A stretch of 64,000 nucleotides of DNA, taken from NCBI GenBank assembly GCA_029247265.1, contig JAQWLN010000165.1, positions 1-64,000 on the forward strand. Reading direction: 5' to 3'. The notes under the pieces are model-generated. The model was not told the origin of the DNA and did not search any database. It saw only the letters and a program-made list of their open reading frames with translations. This DNA comes from Fuerstiella sp. Its GTDB lineage: Bacteria > Planctomycetota > Planctomycetia > Planctomycetales > Planctomycetaceae. The position numbers and the translations under genes were made by a program. Shown here piece by piece: positions 1-8,810 of the stretch (positions are counted from its first letter, which is position 1; every line of letters starts with the position of its first letter).

Positions 1-360
1 TCCTTCGTTGACCGGATCCCCGTATGACAGTTTAAGGTCCATCTGGCTGTACAGGTTTGCTTCCTCCAGATACGGCAGGATCCTGGCATGAACCGACCAT
101 TCGCCTCCCGGAGTCCCGCTGGAAACACCGAGACCGTCGGACACGAACGAAGGTGGAAAAACAGTAAACACATCCAGATAGTTGTGTAACGCCAGCCCGA
201 TCTGCTTGAGGTTATTCTTGCACTGAGTACGTCGAGCAGCCTCCCGGGCCTGCTGGACAGCTGGTAACAGCAGAGCAATCAGAATAGCGATAATCGCTAT
301 GACGACCAGCAGCTCAATAAGTGTAAACCCTGCCTTTTGATTACGTTGCGCGGATTTCAT
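1..360 (-). CDS. DUF1559 domain protein, pilin-like N-terminus (3' end outside window)
   Basis: Only the first 120 codons are inside the window, read leftwards from the ATG at 360. The start [20 protein letters not shown] is a type IV pilin/pseudopilin prepilin signal: the basic leader ends in G before F, followed by a hydrophobic helix with the conserved Glu. After it comes the [20 protein letters not shown] stretch typical of planctomycete DUF1559 proteins (known family pattern). The protein is therefore probably processed by a prepilin peptidase and surface-associated; its specific role is unknown. A second member lies at 60966-61931. Confidence 0.93.
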   Translation of the reverse strand, partial: MKSAQRNQKAGFTLIELLVVIAIIAILIALLLPAVQQAREAARRTQCKNNLKQIGLALHNYLDVFTVFPPSFVSDGLGVSSGTPGGEWSVHARILPYLEEANLYSQMDLKLSYGDPVNEG

Positions 361-478
361 TGCACGATCCCTTTCCTGAGGAATTCAGAGGTAAGCGCCC
401 CTTCAGCATGAAGGCGGCCGACTCCGAGCGTGGCTGGCTGTGCAATGAAGCAATCTGGCTGGCTTTGGCTGCGGTGTG

Positions 479-507
479 TTGACATTGAGATTCAATCTCA
501 TTATCCT
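479..507 (+). promoter_or_regulatory. Probable sigma-70 promoter with Fur-box-like palindrome
   Basis: TTGACA (479-484) is followed after 17 bases by TATCCT (502-507), a good -35 and a fair -10. Between them lies TGAGATT-C-AATCTCA (486-500), a perfect 7-1-7 inverted repeat with the same architecture as the Fur consensus TGATAAT-N-ATTATCA. Its position in the spacer suits repression by blocking RNA polymerase. The next genes are hemP, feoA and feoB, all iron-uptake genes, which supports Fur control. The operator assignment is inference; the palindrome and promoter spacing are seen directly. Confidence 0.7.
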
Positions 508-613
508 ACTCCCCATCTCGGCGGGATCAAGGTCCAGCCTTGGCCTAATTGGTCTTTTTCTAAAGACGCCGCAGACCGGCAGTCTCAACCTTGGTTCGCA
601 TTGGTGCTGATCC

Positions 614-793
614 GTGACCGTTGCCCGGAATGATCAATCAGACCGCAAACCGCCGGCACCCAAGCCAGCTCAACGCCCTGGTGAAGTCAGTTTTGAACAG
701 CTGTCTAAGGGGCAGAAGGAGGTCGTGATCGAACATGACGGTAAGCTCTATCGCCTGCGGCTGACTCGAAAGGGCGGTTTGATTCTGAACTAA
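614..793 (+). CDS. hemP: Hemin uptake protein HemP
   Basis: This 59-residue protein ends in EVVIEHDGKLYRLRLTRKGG followed by LILN, the signature of the small HemP family (Pfam HemP), found beside haem and iron uptake genes. The Pro/Lys-rich N-terminal third is variable, as usual. The GTG at 614 is the first start after an in-frame stop at 608; no strong ribosome-binding site is visible, so the start is uncertain. It lies about 110 bases after the Fur-box-like promoter and upstream of feoA and feoB. The molecular role of HemP is poorly defined in general; a role in haem or iron acquisition follows from family context. Confidence 0.82.
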   Translation: MTVARNDQSDRKPPAPKPAQRPGEVSFEQLSKGQKEVVIEHDGKLYRLRLTRKGGLILN

Positions 794-1117
794 CACTTTT
801 TCGGGGCTGTTTTGTTGTGACATGCCCATTTGATCAAAGCCCGCCTGAAGATGAAATTTCTTGTCCGGGCTGGATCTGCGCAGGCGTCGCCCGCCACGTC
901 AATTGAATCCTGGAAAGTACTAACGCGAAGTTTCCTGTTATGTGGGTGCATCGCACGAATGAATATGGCCGAACTTGCTTACCCTCCCCAAAACGCGGGC
1001 AGAACGGGAGTCACTCCTTGACGTCTGTTCTGCCAGGATTCTGCGTGCAGATTCCCGCTAATTGCCCATGGACAGCACCATAGGCTTAACCAGCTCATAC
1101 CCTCCAATGAACGTTCC
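794..1117. other. Spacer between hemP and feoA with an inverted repeat
   Basis: This 324-base stretch contains no convincing gene; a 63-codon open frame at 830-1021 has no recognisable features. GGCAGAAC (998-1005) and GTTCTGCC (1027-1034) form a perfect 8-base inverted repeat with a 21-base loop. It could be a transcript stem between hemP and feoA, but no T-run follows, so I do not call it a terminator. Confidence 0.5.
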
Positions 1118-1402
1118 ATGTCTCACATAACTCTGTCCCACGCCGGCCCCGGCACATTCCGCTGCGTTGAGATCACAGGGCAGGGAGAGCCGGTCGTTCG
1201 TCTGAAACGCATGGGGATTTGCGGTGGTCGACACCTAACGATCGTTCAATCCGGCGACCCTATGATTCTGCGGGTGGTAGGAGCACGCATTGGATTATCA
1301 CGTGAACTGGCTGCCAGCGTGATTGTGGACAGTGATCGCGTAAATGCGGATGACGTTATGAGTGCGGCAAACGCTCAGTGCGACGGAGATGACTGTGACT
1401 GA
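1118..1402 (+). CDS. feoA: FeoA family ferrous iron transport protein
   Basis: This 94-residue protein has the FeoA SH3-like fold signature: VVRLKRMGICGGRHLTIVQS, then dPMILRVVGARIGLSRELA, ending the strand that carries the conserved Gly-X-Arg-X-Gly/Leu pattern. FeoA is a small cytoplasmic partner of the FeoB ferrous iron permease. The C-terminus is Cys/Asp-rich (QCDGDDCD), which is unusual and could bind metal. The 3' end overlaps feoB, which implies translational coupling. The upstream spacer is long, but the gene probably belongs to the hemP-feoA-feoB iron unit. Confidence 0.9.
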   Translation: MSHITLSHAGPGTFRCVEITGQGEPVVRLKRMGICGGRHLTIVQSGDPMILRVVGARIGLSRELAASVIVDSDRVNADDVMSAANAQCDGDDCD

Positions 1403-3527
1403 GATCTGTCAGGAATCCGACGCATCCGCACGTTCGCCTCGTGCGGCGAATTCCGACGGGGCCATGGTTGCTTTGGTTGGCAACCCAAATACCGGCAAAA
1501 CGACGCTGTTCAACAAACTGACCGGCCTGCGTGCTAGGACCGCTAATTTTCCCGGAATTACTGTCGATCTGAGAAGCGGACGAGTGCAGCTGGAAAGTGG
1601 ATTTGCTGAGATCGTCGATCTTCCCGGACTCTACAGTCTGGAGGCAGTCAGCCCGGAAGAGAAGGTCACGGCAAAGGTCCTGGCGGGCGGACTTGAAGGG
1701 ACGCCGGCTCCGGACGTCGTCGTGCTTGTTCTGGACGCCACACATCTGGAACGCAATCTGGTTCTGGCCAGTGAAGTACTGGATCTTCAACTGCCGACAG
1801 TCGTGGCTCTGAATCAATTCGATGCAGCACGCAGTGCCGATATAAAGATTGATATATCGAAGCTGTCAGCCGCATTGAACAGCCCGGTCGTACCCGTGAG
1901 CGCTCGCACAGGCGAAGGCCTGGACACGCTCTGCCGAATTGTTGATGAGTCACTTTCCGAAAAACTGCCGATCCTTAACCAGGATCATCAGTCCTGTACC
2001 GCGGGGTGTACAGGCTGCACCTTCGCAGCCCGCTTTGACTGGGCCGAACGCGTGTCAGACGCGAACGTTCAGGCTCCCCCCACACACGGGCGACGGACGG
2101 ATGCGATCGACCGCGTATTGACGCGCCCGTTTGTTGGGGTCGCCGCATTCTTGAGTATCATGCTGGTTGTCTTTTACCTGATCTTTTCCCTGGCCAGTAT
2201 TCCGATGGACATGGTCGATGAAGCTTTCAGCGCCATAGGTGCCGCCGCTGATCGGTTGATCCCGGAAGCCCCATTGCCTGCCGGACTGTGGTTTGGCACT
2301 GTTTTTTTTCTGTCGATGATTCTGTTCACGGCAGGTTACGCGGCTGCCGGTATAAGCTGGAATCGCAGGAGCGGCGTAATGGCCATCGCCTTAGCCGCAG
2401 CAGTGTCACTGCTGCCTGTGGAAGACTTTCGGAGTCTGCTGATTGACGGAGTGATCGGCGGTGTCGGGGGAGTTGTCATTTTCCTGCCGCAGATCTGCAT
2501 TCTGTTCTTTTTTATCTCACTGCTGGAAGACAGCGGCTATATGGCGCGAGCCGCCTTTGTGATGGAACGGCTTATGCAGTTTGTGGGATTGCCAGGAAAA
2601 GCATTTGTACCGATGCTGTCGGCTCATGCATGTGCCATCCCGGGAATCATGGCCGCGCGAGTGATCGAAAACTGGCGTGATCGCCTGGTGACCATTCTGG
2701 TGCTGCCATTGCTGACCTGTTCTGCTCGCCTGCCGGTCTACACAATGATCGCTGCGCTGCTGTTCAGCGATTCACCGTCCAGCGCAGCGATGGTGTTCGT
2801 GGGTGCGTACGTTCTGGGAATTTCCGCAGCATTGTTTTCTGCGTGGTGTCTGAAGAAGACAATTCTGCAAGGCTCAGCAGTTCCGCTGGTTATCGAACTG
2901 CCCGCCTACCGTGTTCCCAGCCTGCGAAACGCAGTGGCTGCAGTCATCGATCGAGGCACGGTCTTTGTTCGCCAGGCCGGCACTGTGATCTTGATGATTT
3001 CCGTTATCCTGTGGGTTCTGGCGACGTATCCCAAACTGCCGGATGTGGACACGGGGGCTGCCACCTCTGGCGAAGTCACGGCTGAGCAGGCTGGCGCACA
3101 GGAAGCGCTGGCGTATTCGTTTGCGGGACGCGCAGGTCGACTGGTGGAACCAATCTTCCGTCCGCTCGGCTTTGACTGGAAGATCAACGTCGGCGTGCTG
3201 ACGTCATTTGCAGCCAGAGAAGTCGTGGTTTCGACTTTGGCCATCGTCTACGGAATCGGAGAAGAATCGGCTGATGACGAAGCCACGCTTGTCGAGACGC
3301 TGCAGCGTCAGACCAGGCCGGACGGAAGTCCTGTATTCACGAAAGCCACCGGCTTCAGCCTGCTGGCCTTTTTCGTGCTGGCGATGCAGTGTCTGCCTAC
3401 TCAGGCCGTAACCAAACGCGAGACCGGTTCATGGAAATGGGCCGTTTTCCAGCTCGTCTACATGTCAGCGATGGCCTATGTGGCCGCATTGGTTACATTT
3501 CAATCCTGTACGGCACTGGGATTGTGA
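1362..3527 (+). CDS. feoB: Ferrous iron transporter FeoB
   Basis: FeoB is a GTPase-linked inner-membrane Fe(II) permease. The N-terminal G domain shows G1 GNPNTGKTT (residues 40-48), G3 DLPG (86-89), G4-like NQFD (151-154) and G5 VSART. A Cys cluster, CTAGCTGC, sits between the G domain and the membrane part. Several hydrophobic segments follow, with the family's conserved SGYMARAAFVME-like and SAHACAIPG stretches. At 721 residues it is within the usual range. The ATG at 1362 overlaps feoA by 41 bases; an ATG at 1389 is an equally possible start with a shorter overlap. No feoC gene follows. Confidence 0.95.
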   Translation: MRQTLSATEMTVTEICQESDASARSPRAANSDGAMVALVGNPNTGKTTLFNKLTGLRARTANFPGITVDLRSGRVQLESGFAEIVDLPGLYSLEAVSPEEKVTAKVLAGGLEGTPAPDVVVLVLDATHLERNLVLASEVLDLQLPTVVALNQFDAARSADIKIDISKLSAALNSPVVPVSARTGEGLDTLCRIVDESLSEKLPILNQDHQSCTAGCTGCTFAARFDWAERVSDANVQAPPTHGRRTDAIDRVLTRPFVGVAAFLSIMLVVFYLIFSLASIPMDMVDEAFSAIGAAADRLIPEAPLPAGLWFGTVFFLSMILFTAGYAAAGISWNRRSGVMAIALAAAVSLLPVEDFRSLLIDGVIGGVGGVVIFLPQICILFFFISLLEDSGYMARAAFVMERLMQFVGLPGKAFVPMLSAHACAIPGIMAARVIENWRDRLVTILVLPLLTCSARLPVYTMIAALLFSDSPSSAAMVFVGAYVLGISAALFSAWCLKKTILQGSAVPLVIELPAYRVPSLRNAVAAVIDRGTVFVRQAGTVILMISVILWVLATYPKLPDVDTGAATSGEVTAEQAGAQEALAYSFAGRAGRLVEPIFRPLGFDWKINVGVLTSFAAREVVVSTLAIVYGIGEESADDEATLVETLQRQTRPDGSPVFTKATGFSLLAFFVLAMQCLPTQAVTKRETGSWKWAVFQLVYMSAMAYVAALVTFQSCTALGL

Positions 3528-3650
3528 CCGGAGCGTAATTCGCTCGAACGATTCGGCGGAGCAGGTGTCTCTGAAACAACCTGTGATTCACACACCACGC
3601 TCCGCGCACAGCAATTCGACTACTTGTCCAAAACAGATCAACGCTGCAAC

Positions 3651-5003
3651 ATGTCCAGAGACAAGCCCAAGGCTAAAAGAATTAAGCCGCAGACGCTTCG
3701 CGGGTTTCGTGACTTCCTGCCGGACCAGATGATGGCCCGTGAACACCTCATCGAAACCGCTCGGTCTGTCTATCGCAGCTACGGCTTCGCTCCCATTGAT
3801 ACGCCGGCACTGGAATATGCTGAGGTATTGCTGGGGAAAGGCGGCGAAGAATCAGACAAACAGGTCTTCCGATTTACGGACCAGGGCGATCGCGACGTGG
3901 CTATGCGGTTTGATCTGACCGTGCCGCTGGCGCGATACTCTGCTCAGCACATTCAGGAACTCGGTACACCGTTTCGCAGATATCACATCGGTCCGGTCTG
4001 GCGAGGGGAGCGGCCTGCTCGAGGTCGATATCGCGAGTTCATGCAGTGCGACTTTGACACCATAGGCAGCGACAGCAATGCCGCCGACATCGAAACGCTG
4101 ATGGTCATTAATGATCTGTTCGAACGAATTGGAATCGAACGGTTCACAATGCGAGTTAACAACCGCATGGTCCTGAATGGTTTGCTTGCGAAGAACGGTC
4201 TGGAAGATCAGGCGACGGGCATCCTTCGAGTGCTTGACAAGCTGGACAAGACCGGTCGAGACAAAGTTGTGGACGAAATGGTCGACAGAGTCGGCATCAG
4301 CAAAACGCAGGCGGACAGTGTGCTCGATATGGCTCAACTGCAGGGCAGTCCTGCGGATGTCATTTCGTCGCTGGAAACCATGCTTGCCGGCAATGAGGTC
4401 GGCGAGACGGGACTGGCCAACCTGCGCGAACTTTTTCAGACCGTCAGCGATTGTGGTCTGCCGGATGGACGCGTGGTGCTGGATGTATCGATAGCTCGAG
4501 GACTGGACTACTACACGGGAACGATCTACGAAACATTTCTGGGGGATCTGCCGGGGATTGGCAGCGTTTGCTCCAGCGGCCGCTACGATAATCTGGCAGC
4601 CAAGTTTACGTCGCAGAAACTTCCCGGTGTCGGAGCCAGCCTGGGTCTCGACCGCATGCTGGCCGCTCTGGAAGAGCTTGGCATGACAGGAACAGCCGCC
4701 ACACCGGCGCCGGTGCTGGTCACAATGTTTGAACGCAGCCGCGCCAGTGATTATATCGCTATGGCCCGTCGGCTTCGTGCGGCTGGAATCGGTGTCGAAG
4801 TCTTTCCGGAGGCCAGGGGCATTGGTAAACAGATGAAATATGCCAATCGGAAGGGGTTCAAAGTCGCCCTGATTGCCGGTGCTGACGAATTTAAAGCTGG
4901 AAACTGGCAGCTTAAGGGGCTGGCAGATGGTTCACAACAGGAAGTCGCCGACAATGATGTCGTCACGGTTGTGATGTCATTGCTGACCACGGCCGACGGC
5001 TAA
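3651..5003 (+). CDS. hisS: Histidyl-tRNA synthetase
   Basis: This class II aminoacyl-tRNA synthetase charges tRNA-His. The protein opens with RGFRDFLPDQMMAREHL, then motif 2 with YHIGPVWRGERPARGRYREF, the histidine-binding ARGLDYYTG loop and the GGRYD-like SSGRYDNLA segment, ending with a C-terminal anticodon-binding domain. From the ATG at 3651 it has 450 residues; a TTG at 3624 would add nine residues without a better ribosome-binding site. It follows feoB by about 120 bases and is probably transcribed separately from the iron genes. A short stem, GTTCT-GCCGC-AGAAC, lies just after the stop. Confidence 0.96.
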   Translation: MSRDKPKAKRIKPQTLRGFRDFLPDQMMAREHLIETARSVYRSYGFAPIDTPALEYAEVLLGKGGEESDKQVFRFTDQGDRDVAMRFDLTVPLARYSAQHIQELGTPFRRYHIGPVWRGERPARGRYREFMQCDFDTIGSDSNAADIETLMVINDLFERIGIERFTMRVNNRMVLNGLLAKNGLEDQATGILRVLDKLDKTGRDKVVDEMVDRVGISKTQADSVLDMAQLQGSPADVISSLETMLAGNEVGETGLANLRELFQTVSDCGLPDGRVVLDVSIARGLDYYTGTIYETFLGDLPGIGSVCSSGRYDNLAAKFTSQKLPGVGASLGLDRMLAALEELGMTGTAATPAPVLVTMFERSRASDYIAMARRLRAAGIGVEVFPEARGIGKQMKYANRKGFKVALIAGADEFKAGNWQLKGLADGSQQEVADNDVVTVVMSLLTTADG

Positions 5004-5095
5004 GGTTCTGCCGCAGAACAGTTGATGCGGCACAGCAGCTGGTTCGGGGCCTGCGATCTGATACTGACGTCTCTAACCTTTCGTACACAAGGGAA

Positions 5096-7297
5096 ATGGC
5101 AACAGACATGAAGAGACCACGCAGCGGTGGCGGCTGGAAAGCAATCAGATACAGCATGCGTCTGGCCAGTCGAGTCGGCTGGTGGAAGACATGGAAAGCG
5201 ATGCGGTCGAAGAATGCCTGCAGGACCTGCGCAGTTGGAATGGGCGGTCAGCGTGGCGGGATGGTGAACGAAGGCGGCCATTTTCCGGAAGTCTGCAAGA
5301 AATCCTTTCAGGCCATGGCGTCGGACCTGCAGGGCGCTATTCCGTCATCGTTCTGGCAGCGATATGACATTCACAAACTCCGCAGCATGACATCTCGTCA
5401 GCTGGAACACTGCGGGCGCATTGCCGAACCCGTGGTGCTGGAAAAAGGAGCTTCCAGTTATCGGCCGATCGGCTGGGATGAGGCCCTGCAGCGGGTGGCA
5501 GACGGCATGACGTCGGCCGGCCCCGATCGCAGTTTTTTCTACGCCAGCGGTCGGTCTTCCAACGAGGCCGGATTCCTGCTGCAGTTGATATCGCGTCTGT
5601 TCGGGACCAACTACGTCAATAACTGCAGCTACTATTGTCATCAGGCCAGTGGGGTGGGACTGGGTTCCAGCATCGGCACGGGGGCCGGTACCGTTCGTCT
5701 GGACGATCTGAATCACACAGACCTGTACATTCTGATCGGTGCTAACCCAGCCTCGAATCACCCGCGATTGATGAAAGCACTGATGGAAATCAGGCGCCGT
5801 GGCGGAAAGGTAATTGTGGTCAATCCGGTTAAGGAAATCGGATTGATGAACTTCAGGATTCCCAGCGACGCCCGGAGTCTGCTGTTCGGTTCTGAAATTG
5901 CCAGCAGCTATGTGCAACCACACGTTGGTGGAGACATCGCATGGCTGCTGGGAGTCGCGAAGGAAGTCCTTGACCGCGGCCAGCAGGATCAGGTATTTCT
6001 GGACCGCCACACAGAAGGGTTTGAGGAATTTCGCCGATTGACCCAAGCCACATCATGGGACGAAATCGTCTCCTGCAGCGGTGTGTCGCGTGAACAGATT
6101 CAGCTGATTGCGGAGCAGTACATTTCTGCCAAGAACGTGGTCATTGGCTGGTGCATGGGAATCACTCACCACCTGCATGGCACGAACAGCGTACAGATGA
6201 TTGCCAACGTGGCGTTGCTGCGAGGCATGGTGGGACGCCGCCGGGCCGGCGTGATGCCTATCCGAGGACACAGCAATGTACAGGGGCTGGGTTCCGTTGG
6301 CGTGACTCCGGCACTGAAGGCTGCGGCGCTGCAGAAGATGGAGGAACGACTGAAGATCAAAGCGCCCACGAGTCCCGGCTATGACACGATGGCCTGCATG
6401 AATGCGGCTCACCGCGGAGAGATGGGTTTTTCTCTGTGTCTGGGCGGGAACCTGTACGGCAGCAATCCGGATCTGCAGTACGCTGAGGAAGCGATGAGTC
6501 GTCTCAGGACACTCGTCTACATGTCGACTACGTTGAATACAGGTCATGCGTGGGGGCGAGCACAGGATACTCTGATCCTGCCGGTGCTGCCGCGTGACGA
6601 AGAGCCGCAGTCCACGACTCAGGAATCCATGTTCAGCTACGTGCGACTGAGCGATGGTGGCGCGGCTCGTTTCGCAGGGCCCCGCAGTGAGGTGTCGGTC
6701 CTCGCAGACGTTGGAAGGCGTGTCTTTGGGATGGACAGCCGCGTAGATTTCGAACACTTGAGAAGCCATGCAGCACTGCAGACACTCATCGGTGAACTGG
6801 TACCAGGCTACGAGGACATGACGGGCATCAAATCCGACAAACGGGAATTCCACGTCACGGGGCGGGCGATCGAGCAATACAATTTCCCAACGGAAAGCGG
6901 CAAAGCGAGGTTTCACTCGACACCATTACCGGAACGAAATTTTGCGCAGGATGAGTTTCGCCTGATGACCGTACGTTCTGAAGGCCAGTTCAACAGTGTT
7001 GTCTATGAAGAGGAAGATTTGTATCGCGGCCAGGATCGACGTGACGTCGTGTTAATGAATGCAGACGACATCCGACAACTGGGGCTGACGACAGATCAGC
7101 ACATCCGTGTCAAAAGCGACACCGGCGAATTGCGGATGCTGCTGGTTCGTGAATACGACGTTCGGGCAGGGAACGTGCTGATGTATTATCCGGAAGCCAA
7201 CGTGCTGGTGCCACACACTGTCGACCCGCTATCAAAGACACCGGGATTCAAAAGCACAAAGGTCACCATCCGCGCGGAACAGGCAGGTGCAGCGTGA
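5096..7297 (+). CDS. FdhF/YdeP-type molybdopterin oxidoreductase
   Basis: The 733-residue protein belongs to the DMSO-reductase superfamily and most resembles the YdeP/FdhF subfamily of unknown substrate. Near the N-terminus CRTC, then GGQRGGMVNE and FPEVCKKS, replace the usual four-Cys Fe-S motif, so a conventional four-Cys N-terminal cluster is unlikely. Later stretches such as YVNNCSYYCHQASG, IGANPASNHPR, PIRGHSNVQG and the C-terminal NADDIRQLGL barrel are family-like molybdopterin-binding segments. GGGA lies just before the ATG at 5096; an internal ATG at 5108 is also possible. No twin-Arg signal is visible, so it is probably cytoplasmic. The stop overlaps mobB, which matches a molybdenum cofactor requirement. 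Confidence 0.86.
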   Translation: MATDMKRPRSGGGWKAIRYSMRLASRVGWWKTWKAMRSKNACRTCAVGMGGQRGGMVNEGGHFPEVCKKSFQAMASDLQGAIPSSFWQRYDIHKLRSMTSRQLEHCGRIAEPVVLEKGASSYRPIGWDEALQRVADGMTSAGPDRSFFYASGRSSNEAGFLLQLISRLFGTNYVNNCSYYCHQASGVGLGSSIGTGAGTVRLDDLNHTDLYILIGANPASNHPRLMKALMEIRRRGGKVIVVNPVKEIGLMNFRIPSDARSLLFGSEIASSYVQPHVGGDIAWLLGVAKEVLDRGQQDQVFLDRHTEGFEEFRRLTQATSWDEIVSCSGVSREQIQLIAEQYISAKNVVIGWCMGITHHLHGTNSVQMIANVALLRGMVGRRRAGVMPIRGHSNVQGLGSVGVTPALKAAALQKMEERLKIKAPTSPGYDTMACMNAAHRGEMGFSLCLGGNLYGSNPDLQYAEEAMSRLRTLVYMSTTLNTGHAWGRAQDTLILPVLPRDEEPQSTTQESMFSYVRLSDGGAARFAGPRSEVSVLADVGRRVFGMDSRVDFEHLRSHAALQTLIGELVPGYEDMTGIKSDKREFHVTGRAIEQYNFPTESGKARFHSTPLPERNFAQDEFRLMTVRSEGQFNSVVYEEEDLYRGQDRRDVVLMNADDIRQLGLTTDQHIRVKSDTGELRMLLVREYDVRAGNVLMYYPEANVLVPHTVDPLSKTPGFKSTKVTIRAEQAGAA

Positions 7298-7827
7298 CTG
7301 ATGCCGACCGTCATGAAAGTCAACTCGCGATCCGAAAGGTGCCCCGAATTCACATCGTGGGACGCAAGAATTCCGGTAAAACAACATTAGTCTGTGAGCT
7401 CGTACGTGAGCTGACTCGCCAAGGCCACAAGGTGGCGACGATCAAACATACTCACCACGACCACGAACTCGATACACCGGGAAAAGACTCACACCAGCAC
7501 CGAGAGTCGGGCGCCGCTGGCGTCGGGATTCTGTCGTCACAGATGACCGCCGCGTTCGTTCCCGTACCACGTGATGAGGACGAGGACACACGCTACGCCC
7601 GGTTCAACATAATGTTCAACGACTGTGACCTGATTCTGGTCGAAGGCGATCTGAGCACGACGGCCACGAAGCTCGAAGTGTGGCGGAACAAGGTAAGCGA
7701 CGCTCCGTACGCCGCTTCAGATGCAAGTATCGCTGTTGTCGTGAGTGACGATGCAGTGGATTCGGTGCCGGTCGTCTGGCCGCGAAGTAATATCTCGGAA
7801 CTGGCGCGCCGAGTGGTTGCGATGTAG
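7294..7827 (+). CDS. mobB: Molybdopterin-guanine dinucleotide biosynthesis protein MobB
   Basis: MobB is a GTP-binding accessory protein that helps MobA attach GMP to molybdopterin for DMSO-reductase-type enzymes. The protein starts with RIHIVGRKNSGKTTL, a P-loop, followed by VATIKHTHHDHELDTPGKDS and HRESGA, which are MobB signatures. At 177 residues it is normal length. It starts at the GTG at 7294, overlapping the oxidoreductase stop by four bases, so translation is probably coupled. The pairing suggests that the upstream enzyme uses the bis-MGD cofactor; that is inference from context. Confidence 0.93.
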   Translation: MTDADRHESQLAIRKVPRIHIVGRKNSGKTTLVCELVRELTRQGHKVATIKHTHHDHELDTPGKDSHQHRESGAAGVGILSSQMTAAFVPVPRDEDEDTRYARFNIMFNDCDLILVEGDLSTTATKLEVWRNKVSDAPYAASDASIAVVVSDDAVDSVPVVWPRSNISELARRVVAM

Positions 7828-7908
7828 AGGCATTCCGATCGGCGGAACGCTGGCGGAGTTCGTGCGACCCGGTGGCTCGGCGGTATCCTCAACGGTCGCC
7901 GACTCGCA

Positions 7909-7954
7909 ACTTGTCTCGGCGCATGAAAAACGACTTCAAAGACAAGTGTTTTTT
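7909..7954 (+). terminator. Possible terminator after mobB
   Basis: ACTTGTC (7909-7915) and GACAAGT (7941-7947) are inverted repeats followed directly by GTTTTTT, in the gap between the convergent mobB and ferredoxin genes. A competing stem, CTTCAAA with TTTGAAG, overlaps it. The loop is long (25 bases), so the call is moderate. Confidence 0.42.
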
Positions 7955-7987
7955 GAAGCCGTGACTGGTCGGCGATTAGTGCCAGAC

Positions 7988-8290
7988 TTACGAGGCAGAC
8001 GGACACTGTCCGTCGGTTTCCGCCATGGAAGTCTTCTGTTCAGTAATCACGGGCCACTGCGAAGCCATTTCGGCATTCAGTTCCGTGTAACCCGCCCACT
8101 GCTCGGGAAGGTTGTCTTCATGGAAGATCGCTTCGACCGGGCATTCCGGTACACACGCTTCGCAGTCGATGCACTCTTCAGGATGAATCACCAGAATGGC
8201 TTCGCCTTCATAAAAGCACTCGACCGGACACACGACAACGCAGTCTGTGTACTTACAGTTGAAGCATGGTTCAGCCACGATGTGAGTCAT
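7988..8290 (-). CDS. fdxA: FdxA-type ferredoxin (7Fe or 2[4Fe-4S])
   Basis: This 100-residue electron carrier has two cluster motifs: [18 protein letters not shown] at the N-terminus and [17 protein letters not shown] after it, followed by the NLPEQW segment typical of FdxA proteins. In that family the first cluster is commonly [3Fe-4S] and the second [4Fe-4S]. The ATG at 8290 is preferred because GGAAAGGTAGAG lies just before it; a longer frame to 8326 lacks one. It is convergent with mobB. The redox partner is not visible here, though the nearby molybdoenzyme is a possible one. Confidence 0.93.
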   Translation of the reverse strand: MTHIVAEPCFNCKYTDCVVVCPVECFYEGEAILVIHPEECIDCEACVPECPVEAIFHEDNLPEQWAGYTELNAEMASQWPVITEQKTSMAETDGQCPSAS

Positions 8291-8810
8291 TTCTCTACCT
8301 TTCCGAGGGATTATCAGATCCACCATCGACAGTGAAACGTCTGCTGGTGGTGCGAATTTCTGGCTTGGACCCGTGTTTCCATCGAAAACGACGAGTGGGA
8401 ACGTATCAGGGCAAATATGAATGGTGCAAGTCGCACTTGAATTTGAGGCGTTTTACGTGATTGATGTCGACAATTTCCATCTCAGCTTCCTTCACAAAAC
8501 CTCCATAGCCGAATTGAGACGGAGTCTCGATGGATATAGCGCGGGGAAGCGGCGACAAAGTCCTGTTCGGCTCGCGGGGAGTGGAGAAAGTTTGATGATA
8601 ATCAGTCATTTCAGAACGCAAAATACGGGCTGAACTAAGGATATGTTGCCCCCAGACGTCCCCTGCGACACAATATTAAGTGACGTCGGAGCTCTTTGGC
8701 GACTTTTGCCAGAATTGAGGCGGCGTTATCTCATAAATTGCATCTTTCAGCGTATGAAAGGATAGCCGCCATTCAGATGGGGGCACAAGACGGCGGTCGA
8801 GACAACCGTC
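8291..8810. other. Gene-poor spacer between divergent ferredoxin and sigma-factor genes
   Basis: The 520 bases should hold both promoters. Short open frames exist on both strands (for example 8406-8621) but show no family motif. I see no RNA gene, clear hairpin terminator or repeat. Confidence 0.4.

Noticed and set aside
830-1021. 63-codon frame between hemP and feoA
   Set aside because: No motif, and composition like intergenic sequence.
5005-5019. Terminator after hisS
   Set aside because: The stem is short and there is no T-run after it.
6053-6916. Minus-strand open frame (287 codons)
   Set aside because: It is a shadow of the molybdopterin oxidoreductase with no recognisable features.
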